A stretch of 64,000 nucleotides of DNA from JAHRAW01 sp965249835 (GTDB lineage: Bacteria > Pseudomonadota > Gammaproteobacteria > Arenicellales > Poriferihabitantaceae): the NCBI GenBank assembly GCA_965249835.1, contig CBDFMY010000003.1, forward strand, positions 930,001 to 994,000, in the 5' to 3' direction. Position 1 is the first letter of the stretch. Each line of letters starts with the position of its first letter. This document shows, piece by piece, positions 24,476-34,969 of this stretch. Under the pieces are notes generated by a model that was not told where the DNA came from, searched no databases, and saw only the letters and a list, made by a program, of their open reading frames with translations. A program made the translations under genes and the position numbers.

Positions 24476-27073
24476 GTGCTGGAGCACTACGAAAAACAAG
24501 TCGCCGAACGCGCCGCGCTCGGCATCGTTCCGCGCCCGCTGGACGCCGAGCAGACCGCGCAACTGGTGGCGTTATTGAAAGCCCCGCCGGCGGCAACCGA
24601 AACCCAACTTCTCGAACTCATCCGCAACCGCGTGCCGGCCGGCGTTGATTCGGCGGCATATATCAAAGCCGCGTTTCTCGCCGCCATCGTTCGCAAGGAA
24701 ACTACCTCGCCAATCATCAGCCGCGAAGTGGCGGTGGAATGGCTCGGCATGATGCACGGCGGTTACAACATCGCACCGTTGATCGAATGTCTCGATGATG
24801 AATCATTGGCGACGCATGCGGTGAGCGCGTTGTCGCGCACGTTGTTGATGTTTGATGCGTTTTACGATGTCGCAGAGCGCGCCGAAGGCGGTAATGCCCA
24901 TGCCAAAAAAGTTGTGCAATCGTGGGCGGATGCCGAGTGGTTCACCAAAAAACCGGAAGTGCCGAAAAAGATTTCGGTAATCGTGTTCAAGGTGCCCGGC
25001 GAGACCAACACCGATGACTTGTCGCCGGCACCGGATGCGTGGTCGCGCCCGGACATTCCGCTGCATGCGCTGACGATGCTGAAAAATCCGCGCGCCGGAT
25101 TGTCCGATAACCCGCTTGAGACGCTGGCGAATATAAAGGAAAAAGCCAGGAAAGAAGATTTTGCGGTGGTATATGTCGGCGATGTGGTCGGCACCGGTTC
25201 ATCGCGGAAATCGGCGGTCAATTCGGTGTTGTGGCATATCGGCGAAGACATCGCCGGCATCCCCAACAAACGCGGCGGCGGCTATTGTTTCGGCGGACAA
25301 ATCGCGCCGATATTTTTCAACACGCTGGAAGATTCCGGCGCGTTGCCGATCGAAATGGATGTGCGCGAAATGTCCATGGGCGATGTCATCGACGTCTATC
25401 CAAGTGACGGAAAAGTTTGTCGCCACGACAGCGATGAAGTGTTGTGCGAGTTTGAATTAAAAACCGAAGTGTTGCTCGACGAAGTGCGCGCCGGCGGACG
25501 CATCAATTTAATTATCGGTCGCGGTCTCACCGCACGCGCACGCGAAGCATTAAACCTCGGCGCCGATGACATTTTCCGCAAACCCGTACCGCCAGTGGAA
25601 AGCGACAAAGGTTATACGCTGGCGCAAAAAATGGTGGGTGGCGCATGCGGCGTGGATGGCGTTCGCGCCGGGCAGTATTGCGAACCGAAAATGACCACCG
25701 TGGGCTCGCAGGACACCACCGGGCCCATGACTCGGGACGAACTCAAAGACCTCGCTTGCCTCGGGTTTCAGGCGGATTTGGTGATGCAATCGTTCTGCCA
25801 TACCTCGGCCTATCCGAAGCCGGTGGACATCGAAACCCAGCACAGCCTGCCGGATTTCATGAGGGATCGCTCCGGCATTTCTCTGCGTCCCGGCGACGGC
25901 ATCATTCACTCGTGGATGAATCGCATGTTGCTGCCCGACACGGTCGGCACCGGCGGCGATTCGCACACGCGCTTTCCCCTCGGCATTTCCTTCCCGGCGG
26001 GTTCCGGGCTGGTGGCGTTTGCCGCCGCCACCGGCGTGATGCCGCTGGACATGCCGCAATCGGTGCTGGTGCGATTCAGCGGCGATATACAGCCCGGCAT
26101 CACGCTGCGCGACTTGGTGCACGCGTTGCCCTACACTGCCATCCAAAAAGGATTGCTCACGGTGGAGAAAGCCGGCAAGAAAAATGTATTCTCCGGCCGC
26201 GTGCTGGAAATCGAAGGGCTGCCCGATCTCAAAGTCGAGCAAGCGTTTGAGTTTGCCGATGCGTCGGCGGAACGCTCCGCTTCCGGCTGCACCATTAAGT
26301 TAAACAAGCAACCCATCATCGAATACATCACCTCCAACATCGTCATGCTCAAGTGGATGATGAGCGAAGGCTACGGCGATGCACGCACCATCGCGCGGCG
26401 CGTGGAAGCGATGCAGGCGTGGCTGGACGCCCCGCAACTCATGCAAGCCGATGCCGACGCCGAATACCACGAGATCATCGACATCGATCTCAACACCATC
26501 ACCGAGCCGATTCTGTGCGCGCCCAACGACCCCGACGACGCGCGGTTGCTGTCGGAAGTGGCCGGCGACAAAGTTGACGAAGTGTTCATCGGCTCGTGCA
26601 TGACCAACATCGGGCATTTCCGCGCCACCAGCCGGCTGCTCGATAAAATGGGCAAGGTGATTCCCACGCGCATGTGGATCGTGCCGCCCACCAAAATGGA
26701 CCAAGCGCAACTGGTGGAAGAAGGGCATTACGCGATTTTCGCCAAAGCCGGCGCGCGCACCGAACCGCCGGGCTGCTCGTTGTGCATGGGCAACCAAGCA
26801 CGGGTGGCTGACAACGCCACGGTGGTGTCCACCTCCACCCGAAACTTCCCCAACCGCCTCGGCAAAGGCGCAAACGTCTACCTCGCGTCCTCGGAACTCT
26901 CCGCAGTGGCCGGCGTGTTGGGCCGCTTGCCGACGGTCGCCGAATACATGGCCGAAGCCGGCGAACTCAACACCCTGGCCGCCGACATTTACCGCTACCT
27001 CAACTTCAACGAAATAGAATCCTATAACACCGCTGCCAATTCGGTAATTCCGGAGCAGTTGTTCGGGGCTTGA
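24476..27073 (+). CDS. acnB: Aconitate hydratase B
   Basis: AcnB catalyses citrate to isocitrate isomerisation in the TCA cycle through a [4Fe-4S] cluster. The product is 865 residues, the usual AcnB length, and begins MLEHYEKQVAERAALG from a GTG at 24476, as is common for this protein. The N-terminal HEAT-like region is followed by the swivel domain (GDVVGTGSSRKSAVNS) and the catalytic domains. Cluster ligands appear in GSCMTNIGHF and PGCSLCMGN. No disruption is seen. It lies 5 bp after bioY and 24 bp before a DUF262 gene. The TCA gene mdh follows after that insertion. Confidence 0.97.
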   Translation: MLEHYEKQVAERAALGIVPRPLDAEQTAQLVALLKAPPAATETQLLELIRNRVPAGVDSAAYIKAAFLAAIVRKETTSPIISREVAVEWLGMMHGGYNIAPLIECLDDESLATHAVSALSRTLLMFDAFYDVAERAEGGNAHAKKVVQSWADAEWFTKKPEVPKKISVIVFKVPGETNTDDLSPAPDAWSRPDIPLHALTMLKNPRAGLSDNPLETLANIKEKARKEDFAVVYVGDVVGTGSSRKSAVNSVLWHIGEDIAGIPNKRGGGYCFGGQIAPIFFNTLEDSGALPIEMDVREMSMGDVIDVYPSDGKVCRHDSDEVLCEFELKTEVLLDEVRAGGRINLIIGRGLTARAREALNLGADDIFRKPVPPVESDKGYTLAQKMVGGACGVDGVRAGQYCEPKMTTVGSQDTTGPMTRDELKDLACLGFQADLVMQSFCHTSAYPKPVDIETQHSLPDFMRDRSGISLRPGDGIIHSWMNRMLLPDTVGTGGDSHTRFPLGISFPAGSGLVAFAAATGVMPLDMPQSVLVRFSGDIQPGITLRDLVHALPYTAIQKGLLTVEKAGKKNVFSGRVLEIEGLPDLKVEQAFEFADASAERSASGCTIKLNKQPIIEYITSNIVMLKWMMSEGYGDARTIARRVEAMQAWLDAPQLMQADADAEYHEIIDIDLNTITEPILCAPNDPDDARLLSEVAGDKVDEVFIGSCMTNIGHFRATSRLLDKMGKVIPTRMWIVPPTKMDQAQLVEEGHYAIFAKAGARTEPPGCSLCMGNQARVADNATVVSTSTRNFPNRLGKGANVYLASSELSAVAGVLGRLPTVAEYMAEAGELNTLAADIYRYLNFNEIESYNTAANSVIPEQLFGA

Positions 27074-27097
27074 CGCAAATATCAATTTGATTTGCAC

Positions 27098-28387
27098 ATG
27101 AACTATGAAACCGAATCGTGGGCGGTGACTACGCTACTTGATAAGTTCCGTGCTGGCTGCATCAAAGCCGACCCAGAGTATCAGCGCGGGTGGGCGTGGA
27201 ATAGGACACAGCAAAAACAGTTTATCGATTCCATTTTGCGCGGGTACCCAGTGCCAGCAATATTTCTGCACGACAAAGGTGAGGAGAAATATGCCATTGT
27301 TGACGGACAACAACGCATCAACGCACTGAACCAATACCTTAGCGGTGACTACAAACTTCTTTACGCGAAACAGGCAGAAAAAAGATTCCCCAGTTTGGTG
27401 TATGGGATGCACGGCGACGAGCAGTGGGGTGGCAAAGGTTTTAATGACTTGCTGACCACGCTGCAGAACAAATTGAATGGCAAAGATATACCTGTGGTTA
27501 TCCTGCGTGGCAATGACAAAGAGGAACGCGATTTATTTATTCGTTTGCAGGAAGGTTCTGTATTAAACGACCAAGAAAAACGAGATGCGTGGCCGGGCGA
27601 CTTCACCAAGTTTATCTTTAATATTGGCGGCCGTCACGGCATATGTGACGAATATGGCAAGGAGTGCGAACCACATCGATTTTTCAGAGAGGTTATGCGG
27701 ATGAAACCATCGCACGGACCGAAAGGAGATCGTGGGACAGTGCGAAAGACTGCCGCACAGTTATATCAAGTGCATGCGTCTTACGCACGCGACCGGCAGA
27801 TAAAGGGCATTGGGAAAACCGAACTGGATCGCTTGTATATGGACAATCAGAAATTTAAGCACAGTGACCCACAAGGTGCCACCCGTAAATCATTCGTGGC
27901 ATGCCTTAAGGTCTTATCCCAAATATTTGATATGGCGGCAAGCAGGAATCAAGGCAATCGATACCTCTATGGATCAATTGACCTCATGCTACTGGGAACC
28001 ACGCTGTTGCAGCATATTAGCGAGGGGGATTGCGTAGCAATTGGTCGCAATTTGCAACACGCACACAAGAATTTCCATGACAAGTGCGACGAAGCAAATC
28101 GCAAGAACGATGAGGAAAAACAACGAGACGAATACTGGTTAAGGTATCGCCAATGGACCAGCCAACAAGCTGATTCACCACGCACGATTAAACGCAGGCA
28201 TGCGTTCTATTTGGAAAAAATGGCGGAAATATCCGCTACGGGCGTGGTGAATACTGGGCCGGCCCCGAATCCTGATGCCCCCGAAATTCTGCGGCGCGTA
28301 TGCAAAATTCTGAAACAGGCTGCGTGCGATTTACATAGTGATCTCGCTACATCGCGCAACGACAACCACGGTGACGAAGATGAATGA
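27098..28387 (+). CDS. DUF262-domain protein without HNH nuclease
   Basis: The ~429-residue protein shares the DUF262 fold with the gene at 5348-7050. It has PEYQRGWAWNRTQQKQFI, AIVDGQQRINALNQYL, and DLFIRLQEGSVLNDQEKRDAWPG. The family is the ParB/sulfiredoxin-like nucleotidase half of GmrSD. After the helical region (RHAFYLEKMAEI) the sequence ends without CxxC or HNH motifs, so it is a single-domain form. ATG 27098 is preferred; TTG 27092 is an in-frame alternative. The gene sits between acnB and mdh, two TCA cycle genes, like an insertion. Role in defence is inferred from the family. Confidence 0.75.
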   Translation: MNYETESWAVTTLLDKFRAGCIKADPEYQRGWAWNRTQQKQFIDSILRGYPVPAIFLHDKGEEKYAIVDGQQRINALNQYLSGDYKLLYAKQAEKRFPSLVYGMHGDEQWGGKGFNDLLTTLQNKLNGKDIPVVILRGNDKEERDLFIRLQEGSVLNDQEKRDAWPGDFTKFIFNIGGRHGICDEYGKECEPHRFFREVMRMKPSHGPKGDRGTVRKTAAQLYQVHASYARDRQIKGIGKTELDRLYMDNQKFKHSDPQGATRKSFVACLKVLSQIFDMAASRNQGNRYLYGSIDLMLLGTTLLQHISEGDCVAIGRNLQHAHKNFHDKCDEANRKNDEEKQRDEYWLRYRQWTSQQADSPRTIKRRHAFYLEKMAEISATGVVNTGPAPNPDAPEILRRVCKILKQAACDLHSDLATSRNDNHGDEDE

Positions 28388-28475
28388 CCACATGTTGCGT
28401 ACGGTGGTGGGCGGACGGCGTTTTCATTTTCTCGATTCCAATCGCAATGAACTTGCGGTTTGGAGTGAAAAGTAA
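28380..28475 (+). CDS. Small 31-codon ORF overlapping the DUF262 gene
   Basis: An ATG at 28380 overlaps the DUF262 stop by 8 bp and encodes 31 residues (MNDHMLRTVV... AVWSEK). It resembles nothing I can name. It may be a translationally coupled small protein or the tail of a lost gene. Confidence 0.3.
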   Translation: MNDHMLRTVVGGRRFHFLDSNRNELAVWSEK

Positions 28476-28489
28476 AATCGCCTTTCGCC

Positions 28490-28495
28490 TATAAT
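28490..28495 (+). promoter_or_regulatory. Candidate -10 box of mdh
   Basis: A perfect TATAAT lies 30 bp before the mdh start. The matching -35 position (GAAAAG) is weak. The location suggests that mdh has its own promoter, separate from the upstream DUF262 gene. Confidence 0.45.
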
Positions 28496-28524
28496 GAGCG
28501 TGAATTATCCCGCAGGAATTTTAC

Positions 28525-29526
28525 ATGCCATCACCCATGCCATCACCCATGCCATCTCCCGTTCGAGTTGCGGTAACCGGTGCCGCCGGTAACATCGCTT
28601 ACGCGTTGCTGTTTCGCATTGCCGCCGGCGACATGTTGGGCAAGAGTCAGCCGGTTATTTTGCAGTTGCTGGAAATTCCGCCGGCTATGGATGCCCTGCG
28701 CGGGGTGGTGATGGAATTGCAGGACAGCGCGTTTCCATTGCTGGCCGGCATCACCCTCTCCGATGACGCCGATGCGGCGTTTGACGGCGCCGATTACGCG
28801 TTGCTGGTCGGTTCCAAACCGCGTGGTCCGGGGATGGAGCGCGGCGATTTATTGGCCGACAACGGAAAAATATTTTCCGCTCAAGGCAAGGCACTCAACC
28901 ACCACGCCGCACGCTCGGTCAAGGTTTTGGTGGTGGGCAATCCGGCGAACACCAACGCGTTCATCGCCGTCGCCAACGCCCCCGACCTTGACCGCGCGCA
29001 GTTCACCGCCATGATGCGCCTCGACCACAATCGCGCCAAGGCGTATCTGGCGGAAAAACTCGGCATTCACTCCGAAGACATTCGCCGCATGACCGTCTGG
29101 GGAAACCACTCGGCGACGCAGTATCCGGACATCGCCAACGCGCTTGCCAAAGACGAGGCGGCGGCGGATATGGTCGAGCAAGCGTGGCTTGAAGAGGATT
29201 TCATTCCGGCGATTCAACAACGCGGCGCGGCGATCATTGCAGCGCGCGGCGCATCCAGTGCGGCTTCGGCGGCGGCCGCGGCCATCGACCAGATGCGCGA
29301 CTGGGCACTCGGCAGCGCGAAACACGACTGGGTCAGCATGGCGGTGGCAAGCGATGGCAGTTACGGCATTGAAAAAGGGTTGATTTACTCGTTCCCGGTA
29401 ACCTGCGACGATGGTCGTTATCGCATCGTCCGGGATCTTGAAATCAGCGACTTCAGTCGGGAAAAAATGACCGCCACCGAGCAGGAATTAAAAGACGAAC
29501 GCGATGCGGTTGCGGATTTAGTGTAA
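28525..29526 (+). CDS. mdh: Malate dehydrogenase (NAD-dependent)
   Basis: This enzyme interconverts malate and oxaloacetate in the TCA cycle. The N-terminal nucleotide fold reads VAVTGAAGNIAYALLFRIA, followed by VVGNPANTNA, MMRLDHNRAK with the substrate-binding Arg, and MTVWGNHSATQYPD with the catalytic His. The type is the TIGR01759-like dimeric form with the AxxLLFRIA helix. The start is unusual: three tandem 12-bp units (ATGCCATCACCC) give MPSPMPSPMPSP, so there are three in-frame ATG codons (28525, 28537, 28549). AGGAA at ~28514 best serves the first. Downstream yajQ follows after 19 bp. Confidence 0.95.
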   Translation: MPSPMPSPMPSPVRVAVTGAAGNIAYALLFRIAAGDMLGKSQPVILQLLEIPPAMDALRGVVMELQDSAFPLLAGITLSDDADAAFDGADYALLVGSKPRGPGMERGDLLADNGKIFSAQGKALNHHAARSVKVLVVGNPANTNAFIAVANAPDLDRAQFTAMMRLDHNRAKAYLAEKLGIHSEDIRRMTVWGNHSATQYPDIANALAKDEAAADMVEQAWLEEDFIPAIQQRGAAIIAARGASSAASAAAAAIDQMRDWALGSAKHDWVSMAVASDGSYGIEKGLIYSFPVTCDDGRYRIVRDLEISDFSREKMTATEQELKDERDAVADLV

Positions 29527-29545
29527 AAACCAATCGAGAAAAATC

Positions 29546-30031
29546 ATGCCTTCATTTGACATCGTATCCGAAGTGGATTGGCAGGAAGTGAAAAACGCCG
29601 TCAATCAGGCCAATAGCGAAGTCAGTACGCGTTTTGACTTCAAGGGCTCGGATGCGCGGGTCGCGGAAACCAATCCGCTCCTGACCATTCACGCCGATGA
29701 TGAATTCAAGGTCGGGCAGGTGGTGGATGTGCTGCAATTAAAACTGGCGAAGCGGTCGGTGAACATTGCCTGTCTGGAAAAAGGCGAGGTGAAAGTAAGC
29801 CCGACCGGCAAGGCGGTGCAGGAGATCAAAGTTCGTCAGGGTGTCGACACCGAACTCGCCAAAAAAATCGTAAAACTCATCAAGGGACAAAAGATGAAAG
29901 TGCAGATGGCGATTCAAAGCGAACAAGTTCGCGTAAGCGGAAAAAAACGCGATGACCTGCAACAGGTAATCGCGTTCATTGATGAACAAAAACTGGGATT
30001 ACCCTTGCAGTATGTGAATTTTCGCGACTGA
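29546..30031 (+). CDS. yajQ: YajQ family nucleotide-binding protein
   Basis: The 161-residue protein begins MPSFDIVSEVDWQEVKNAVNQA and ends LGLPLQYVNFRD, both hallmarks of YajQ (DUF520). It consists of two ferredoxin-like halves that bind nucleotides, in some species cyclic di-GMP, and acts in the cytosol as a transcription cofactor in Xanthomonas-type bacteria. The role here is unknown. It is 19 bp downstream of mdh. A 125-bp family repeat follows its stop codon. Confidence 0.95.
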   Translation: MPSFDIVSEVDWQEVKNAVNQANSEVSTRFDFKGSDARVAETNPLLTIHADDEFKVGQVVDVLQLKLAKRSVNIACLEKGEVKVSPTGKAVQEIKVRQGVDTELAKKIVKLIKGQKMKVQMAIQSEQVRVSGKKRDDLQQVIAFIDEQKLGLPLQYVNFRD

Positions 30032-30039
30032 GATATACG

Positions 30040-30170
30040 CTTGCCTATTTGCCGTCATGCTTTGTTGTGCCTCAAAGCGTTGCCGCTCACATACTTAATG
30101 TATGCTCGCGTCCCCGCTTCTTGCACGCCTCGCCTGACAACAAATATGCGGCGCGTGGTTATTTCTACGC
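30040..30170. repeat. Single copy of the 125-bp repeat family
   Basis: This segment shares the phrases CATGCTTTGTTGTGC, GCGTTGCCGCTCACATAC, TTAATGTATGCT and TGCACGCCTCGCCTGACAAC with the array at 18030-18401. It lies between the convergent genes yajQ and bamE, so it may act as a terminator or carry a processing site. Confidence 0.85.
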
Positions 30171-30174
30171 TCTT

Positions 30175-30483
30175 TCATTCAAGCAACGAACTCTCAATAG
30201 TGCTGAGCGCATCGTCGGTAAACCGAAGCGTTGCCGATTGTTGTTCCACTTCTCCGGTTTTGCCTTTCTTGAGATAAAAGTAATAATCCCAGCGGTCGAC
30301 GTGGAACGGATCGTTGAGTAGCGGATAACCGAGCACATTGACCACTTCGGTTTTGCTCATGCCGATTTTTAACTCGGACAACATTTCATTGGTAATTTCA
30401 TTTCCCTGCTGGACGTCGATCTTATAGACCGCGCAACCCGACAACAGCAACGCGAGAAGGCAAGGCAGAAGGCGTGACTTCAT
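30175..30483 (-). CDS. bamE: Outer-membrane assembly lipoprotein BamE (SmpA/OmlA)
   Basis: The 102-residue protein has a lipoprotein signal with lipobox LLSGC (Cys17). The SmpA/OmlA domain follows with GMSKTEVVNVLGYPLLNDPF and DRWDYYFYL. BamE is a small component of the BAM complex that inserts beta-barrel proteins at the outer membrane. Its presence supports a Gram-negative host. It is the last gene before the yajQ-side repeat and runs with the GNAT-recN-nadK unit, 39 bp downstream of the GNAT stop. Confidence 0.92.
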   Translation of the reverse strand: MKSRLLPCLLALLLSGCAVYKIDVQQGNEITNEMLSELKIGMSKTEVVNVLGYPLLNDPFHVDRWDYYFYLKKGKTGEVEQQSATLRFTDDALSTIESSLLE

Positions 30484-30522
30484 GATTGAGTGCTCATAAT
30501 GTGAATGTTTTTGGTTAATAGT

Positions 30523-31017
30523 TTATGGAATGTTTTTAAGCACGGCGGTTTCATCGCAATGGAGAAACTTTGGGCAGTTGATGCAAACGCCCCACACTTT
30601 TTCCGGTAATTCGTTCATCTCCACGGTTTCAAATCCCAGTTTGTGAAAAAAATCGGTTGCGTAGGTCAATGCCATCAATCGGCTGAGCCCGATTTCCAGT
30701 GCATCCTGTTCGATTCGGCGCACCAGTTGTCGTCCCAATCCGAAGCCGGCGTAGTCATTCGCGACCGCCAGACTGCGCACTTCGCCCAGTTGTTGGGTGA
30801 ATATTTGCAGCGCGCCGCAGGCGATGACTTCGTCGTGATTCTCAATCACCAGAAACTCGCGCATGTGATTATACAGGTCGTCCGGCGAGCGCGGTAAAAG
30901 CATCTGGTGGTCGCTGAAATGTTTGAGCAGCGCGTGAATGTCGGCGACATCCGCCAGCCGCGCGCGGCGAATCGCGGACAGTTCTTGCGGCAGTGTGGCC
31001 GGATAGATGGCGCTCAT
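30523..31017 (-). CDS. GNAT N-acetyltransferase (short ArgA-like)
   Basis: The start ATG 31017 overlaps the recN stop as ATGA, giving a 164-residue protein. Motifs are IRRARLADVADIHALL at the N-terminus, EVRSLAVANDYAGFGLGRQLV for acetyl-CoA binding, and YATDFFHKLGFETVEM near the end. The end CINCPKFLHCDETAV resembles short N-acetylglutamate synthases. These form a family of ArgA C-terminal-like acetyltransferases, so a role in arginine biosynthesis is possible. The four-base overlap shows that it belongs to the nadK-recN operon. Confidence 0.82.
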   Translation of the reverse strand: MSAIYPATLPQELSAIRRARLADVADIHALLKHFSDHQMLLPRSPDDLYNHMREFLVIENHDEVIACGALQIFTQQLGEVRSLAVANDYAGFGLGRQLVRRIEQDALEIGLSRLMALTYATDFFHKLGFETVEMNELPEKVWGVCINCPKFLHCDETAVLKNIP

Positions 31018-32704
31018 GTCGATGCGGAGGTCTGCTGCAACATCTGCTTGGCGTGCGCCAGGGATTGTGGCGTCAACTCGGCTCCGGCGGTCATGCGGGC
31101 GATCTCCGCGACGCGTTGCTTGTGGTCCAGTTTGTGCACGCTGACGCTGGCTTGTTTGCCGGTATGCTTTGCCACCGACCAGTGGTGATGCCCCTTGGCG
31201 GCGACCTGGGACAAGTGGGTGATGCAAATCACCTGACGGTTGTGGCCCAGTTGGCGCAATTTTTCACCGACCACATCGGCCACCTTGCCGCCGATTCCCA
31301 CATCCACTTCGTCGAATATCAAAGTGGAGGTCGGCGCATCGGCCGCCAGAACCACATTGATAGCCAGAGAAATTCGCGACAGTTCGCCGCCGGATGCCAC
31401 CTTTCGCATCGGTTGAAGGGGTAGCCCCGGATTGGCACTGACCATGAATTCCGCGCTCTCATTGCCGCGTCGGTGTTCGCCCTCGTTCGCGTGCAGGCGG
31501 ATTTCCAACGCGCCGCCGGCCATGCCCAACTCCTGCATCAGGTCGGTGACGCCCGCTTCGATATGTCGTGCCGCCGTGGTGCGGCTTTTGCTAATGGCAT
31601 CCGCCGTGCGGTCGTAATCGGCTTTATGCGTGCGCCACAATTCATCCAGCCGTTGCAGTTCGGCTTCGGGGTCGGTCAATCCGGCCAACTCGGCGCGCAG
31701 TTGTTCGAGTCGTGAAGCGAGCAAGCCGGGTAGCACTCGATGTTTGCGCGACAGTTCGTGATAGAGCGAGAAGCGGGCTTCGATTTCGGCGATTTGTTCC
31801 GGGTCAAGTGCGCCTTCGGCGGATAATTCTTTCAAAGTGGCGACCGATTCGCCCAAATTTACATTGGCTTCTTCCAGCATGGCGATTACTTTGCCCAACC
31901 GTGCGTCGTATTCCGCCAGACGTTGCAGTTGTCGGCAACAATCGGCCAGCGCGGCGCTGAGATTGCCGCCTTGATCTTCGCTCAATCGCTCGGCAACAAT
32001 GCGTGCGCCCATGGCCAAATCCTGCGCGTGGTGCATTCGCTTTTGTTGTTGTTCCAGTTGCGGCCACTCCTCCGGTTGCGGCGCGAGCGTCTCCAATTCA
32101 CCGACCTGAAATTGCAACATGTCGGCGCGTTCCCGTGCCAGGTCGCGGTGATTTTTTACTTGCTCGATGAGTTTGCACACCTCGGTTAATTTTTCGTAGT
32201 GTTGTGCCAGTTGCGCCAATCGTTCGGCGTTACCGGCAGCGTTGTCGAGTAGCGACAGTTGTCCTTTTTTGCCGAGTAGCGAGTGGTGTTCGTTCTGGCC
32301 ATGAATGTCCACTAGTTCATGCCCGAGGTCGCGCAGTTGAGACGCGGTTACCGCACGACCATTGATATACGCCCGGCTCGGTTTATCGCGTCTCACCACC
32401 CGCCGCAAAATACATTCGTTTTGGTTGTCGAGTCCTTGCTCCTTCAGCCACTGCATCGCCGGATGAATCGCGTCATTCAATGCATCATTTGGCGCACCCA
32501 GATCGAACCCGCCGTGAATTTCCGCTTCGTCCCGGGATTGGCGAATCAGCGAGTTTTCAGCACGGTCGCCGAGCAACACGCCGACCGCATCCACGATCAG
32601 CGACTTGCCCGAACCGGTCTCGCCGGTTACGGTGGTGAATGAGTTGCCGAATTCCAGCGAGATGTGTTCGGCGATGGCGAGTTGGCGAATTTCCAGCCAG
32701 TCGA

Positions 32705-32708
<4 letters not shown>
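31014..32708 (-). CDS. recN: DNA repair protein RecN
   Basis: RecN is an SMC-like ATPase that acts at double-strand breaks. The 564-residue protein has Walker A GETGSGKS (residues 29-36) near the N-terminus, long coiled-coil regions in the middle (LAQHYEKLTEVCKLIEQVK and others), and C-terminal RKVASGGELSRISLAI, LIFDEVDVGIGG and CITHLSQVAA. It is the central gene of a minus-strand unit, nadK-recN-GNAT, with 4-bp ATGA overlaps on both sides. No LexA box is visible directly upstream because nadK abuts it. Confidence 0.95.
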
Positions 32709-33619
<911 letters not shown>

Positions 33620-33643
33620 AATAATTACAATAAGTTGGCAGGC

Positions 33644-33649
33644 ATTATA
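33644..33649 (-). promoter_or_regulatory. Extended -10 promoter of nadK-recN
   Basis: On the minus strand TGG-TATAAT forms an extended -10 box about 24 bp before the nadK start. No good -35 is visible, as is common with extended -10 promoters. The predicted leader is very short. Confidence 0.6.
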
Positions 33650-33835
33650 CCAGAGAATCTGCATCAGGTGCGGGCGCAAAGCCAACGCCTGGTATAGGCG
33701 TAATGCGGCAAAATACAATCTTGACATGAGGTCCGCCCGCTTGATAGCGTAGCCGAACGTGCCGCCGGCGAATGTTTCGGGTGCGCAAATCAAGTATAAG
33801 TTACCACACAAAAATTTCACGCCTTCCCATCCGAT

Positions 33836-34903
33836 ATGCCCGAGCAACCAACGTTTGAACTGAACGACCGCGCCGAACGGGTGCTGAAGGTTCTCATCGG
33901 CTTGTATGTCAGCGACGGCAATCCGATCGGTTCGCGCACGCTTTCCCGACAACAAGGACTGGCGCTTAGCCCGGCGACCATCCGCAATGTCATGGCTGAC
34001 CTGGAAGAGCACGGGTTGATCGATGCGCCGCATACTTCCGCCGGACGCGTTCCCACGCAAAAAGGCTATCGGTTTTTTATCAACAGTCTGCTGAATGTGA
34101 GACCCATGAACCAGCATGCGTTCAGCCAAATCAAAAAACGAATTGGCGGAGTAACCGACCCCAAAAGCATTTTGACCGGCGCCACCGAGATGTTATCCCA
34201 GATTACCTCGTTTGCGGGAATCGTTTCGCTCCCCGGAAAAAGCCATGTGCACATTCGTCAGGTTGAGTTTTTGCGCTTGTCGCGGCAGCGGGTGCTGGCG
34301 ATTTTGATTACCGAAGACGGGCAGGTGCAGAACAAAATTTTGTCCACGCATCGGCAGTATAGCGAGCCGGAACTCATCGAAGCGGCAAACTATTTCAACG
34401 CCCTTTACAGTCATTGCACGCTGCACGGTGTGCGCGCCAAATTGCTGGCGCACATGTGTCAGGACCGGCGAAACATGCAGCGGGAAATGCGCACCGCGCT
34501 CAGCATCGCCCAGGGTCTTTTCAGCGATGATGATGCCGATGACGGCGAGGGAAATGTGTTGGTAAGCGGGGAGAACAATCTGCTTTCCATTCCGGATTTC
34601 GGCGAGTTGGAAAAACTCAAGCAACTGTTTGATACATTCAAAACCAAACAAGTGTTGTTTGATTTGCTACAAAAGAGTATGTTCACCGATGGCGTGAATA
34701 TTTTTATCGGCGAAGAATCCGGCTATCAAATGTTTCGGGATTGCAGCGTGATCGCCGCGCCATACAAAGTTGACAACCAAAATGTCGGCGTGCTCGGCGT
34801 CATCGGTCCGACCCGAATGAACTACGACGAAGTCATCTCGGTGGTGGATGTTACCGCCAAACTCCTCGGCAGTTCGTTAAGTGCCACGGCACGCCAACAC
34901 TGA
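33836..34903 (+). CDS. hrcA: Heat-inducible transcription repressor HrcA
   Basis: HrcA binds CIRCE operators to repress groESL/dnaK. The 355-residue protein begins with a winged helix-turn-helix (NDRAERVLKVLIGLYVSDGN, SRTLSRQQGLALSPATIRN) and has HTSAGRVPTQKGYRFF. The GAF-like domain follows with QVEFLRLSRQRVLAILIT and the C-terminal VIGPTRMNYDEVISVVDVTA. It is divergent from nadK. No CIRCE inverted repeat is seen nearby, so its targets are elsewhere. Confidence 0.95.
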   Translation: MPEQPTFELNDRAERVLKVLIGLYVSDGNPIGSRTLSRQQGLALSPATIRNVMADLEEHGLIDAPHTSAGRVPTQKGYRFFINSLLNVRPMNQHAFSQIKKRIGGVTDPKSILTGATEMLSQITSFAGIVSLPGKSHVHIRQVEFLRLSRQRVLAILITEDGQVQNKILSTHRQYSEPELIEAANYFNALYSHCTLHGVRAKLLAHMCQDRRNMQREMRTALSIAQGLFSDDDADDGEGNVLVSGENNLLSIPDFGELEKLKQLFDTFKTKQVLFDLLQKSMFTDGVNIFIGEESGYQMFRDCSVIAAPYKVDNQNVGVLGVIGPTRMNYDEVISVVDVTAKLLGSSLSATARQH

Positions 34904-34969
34904 GTCAACATAATCCAACACCATTTCAGCACCGAACGAGCGGCGGTCGCGCTTCGGATTCCCTCCCCC

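Noticed and set aside
33720..33760. Possible -35/-10 promoter for hrcA (TTGACA near 33723)
   Set aside because: The -35 is good but no reasonable -10 is found at the right distance.
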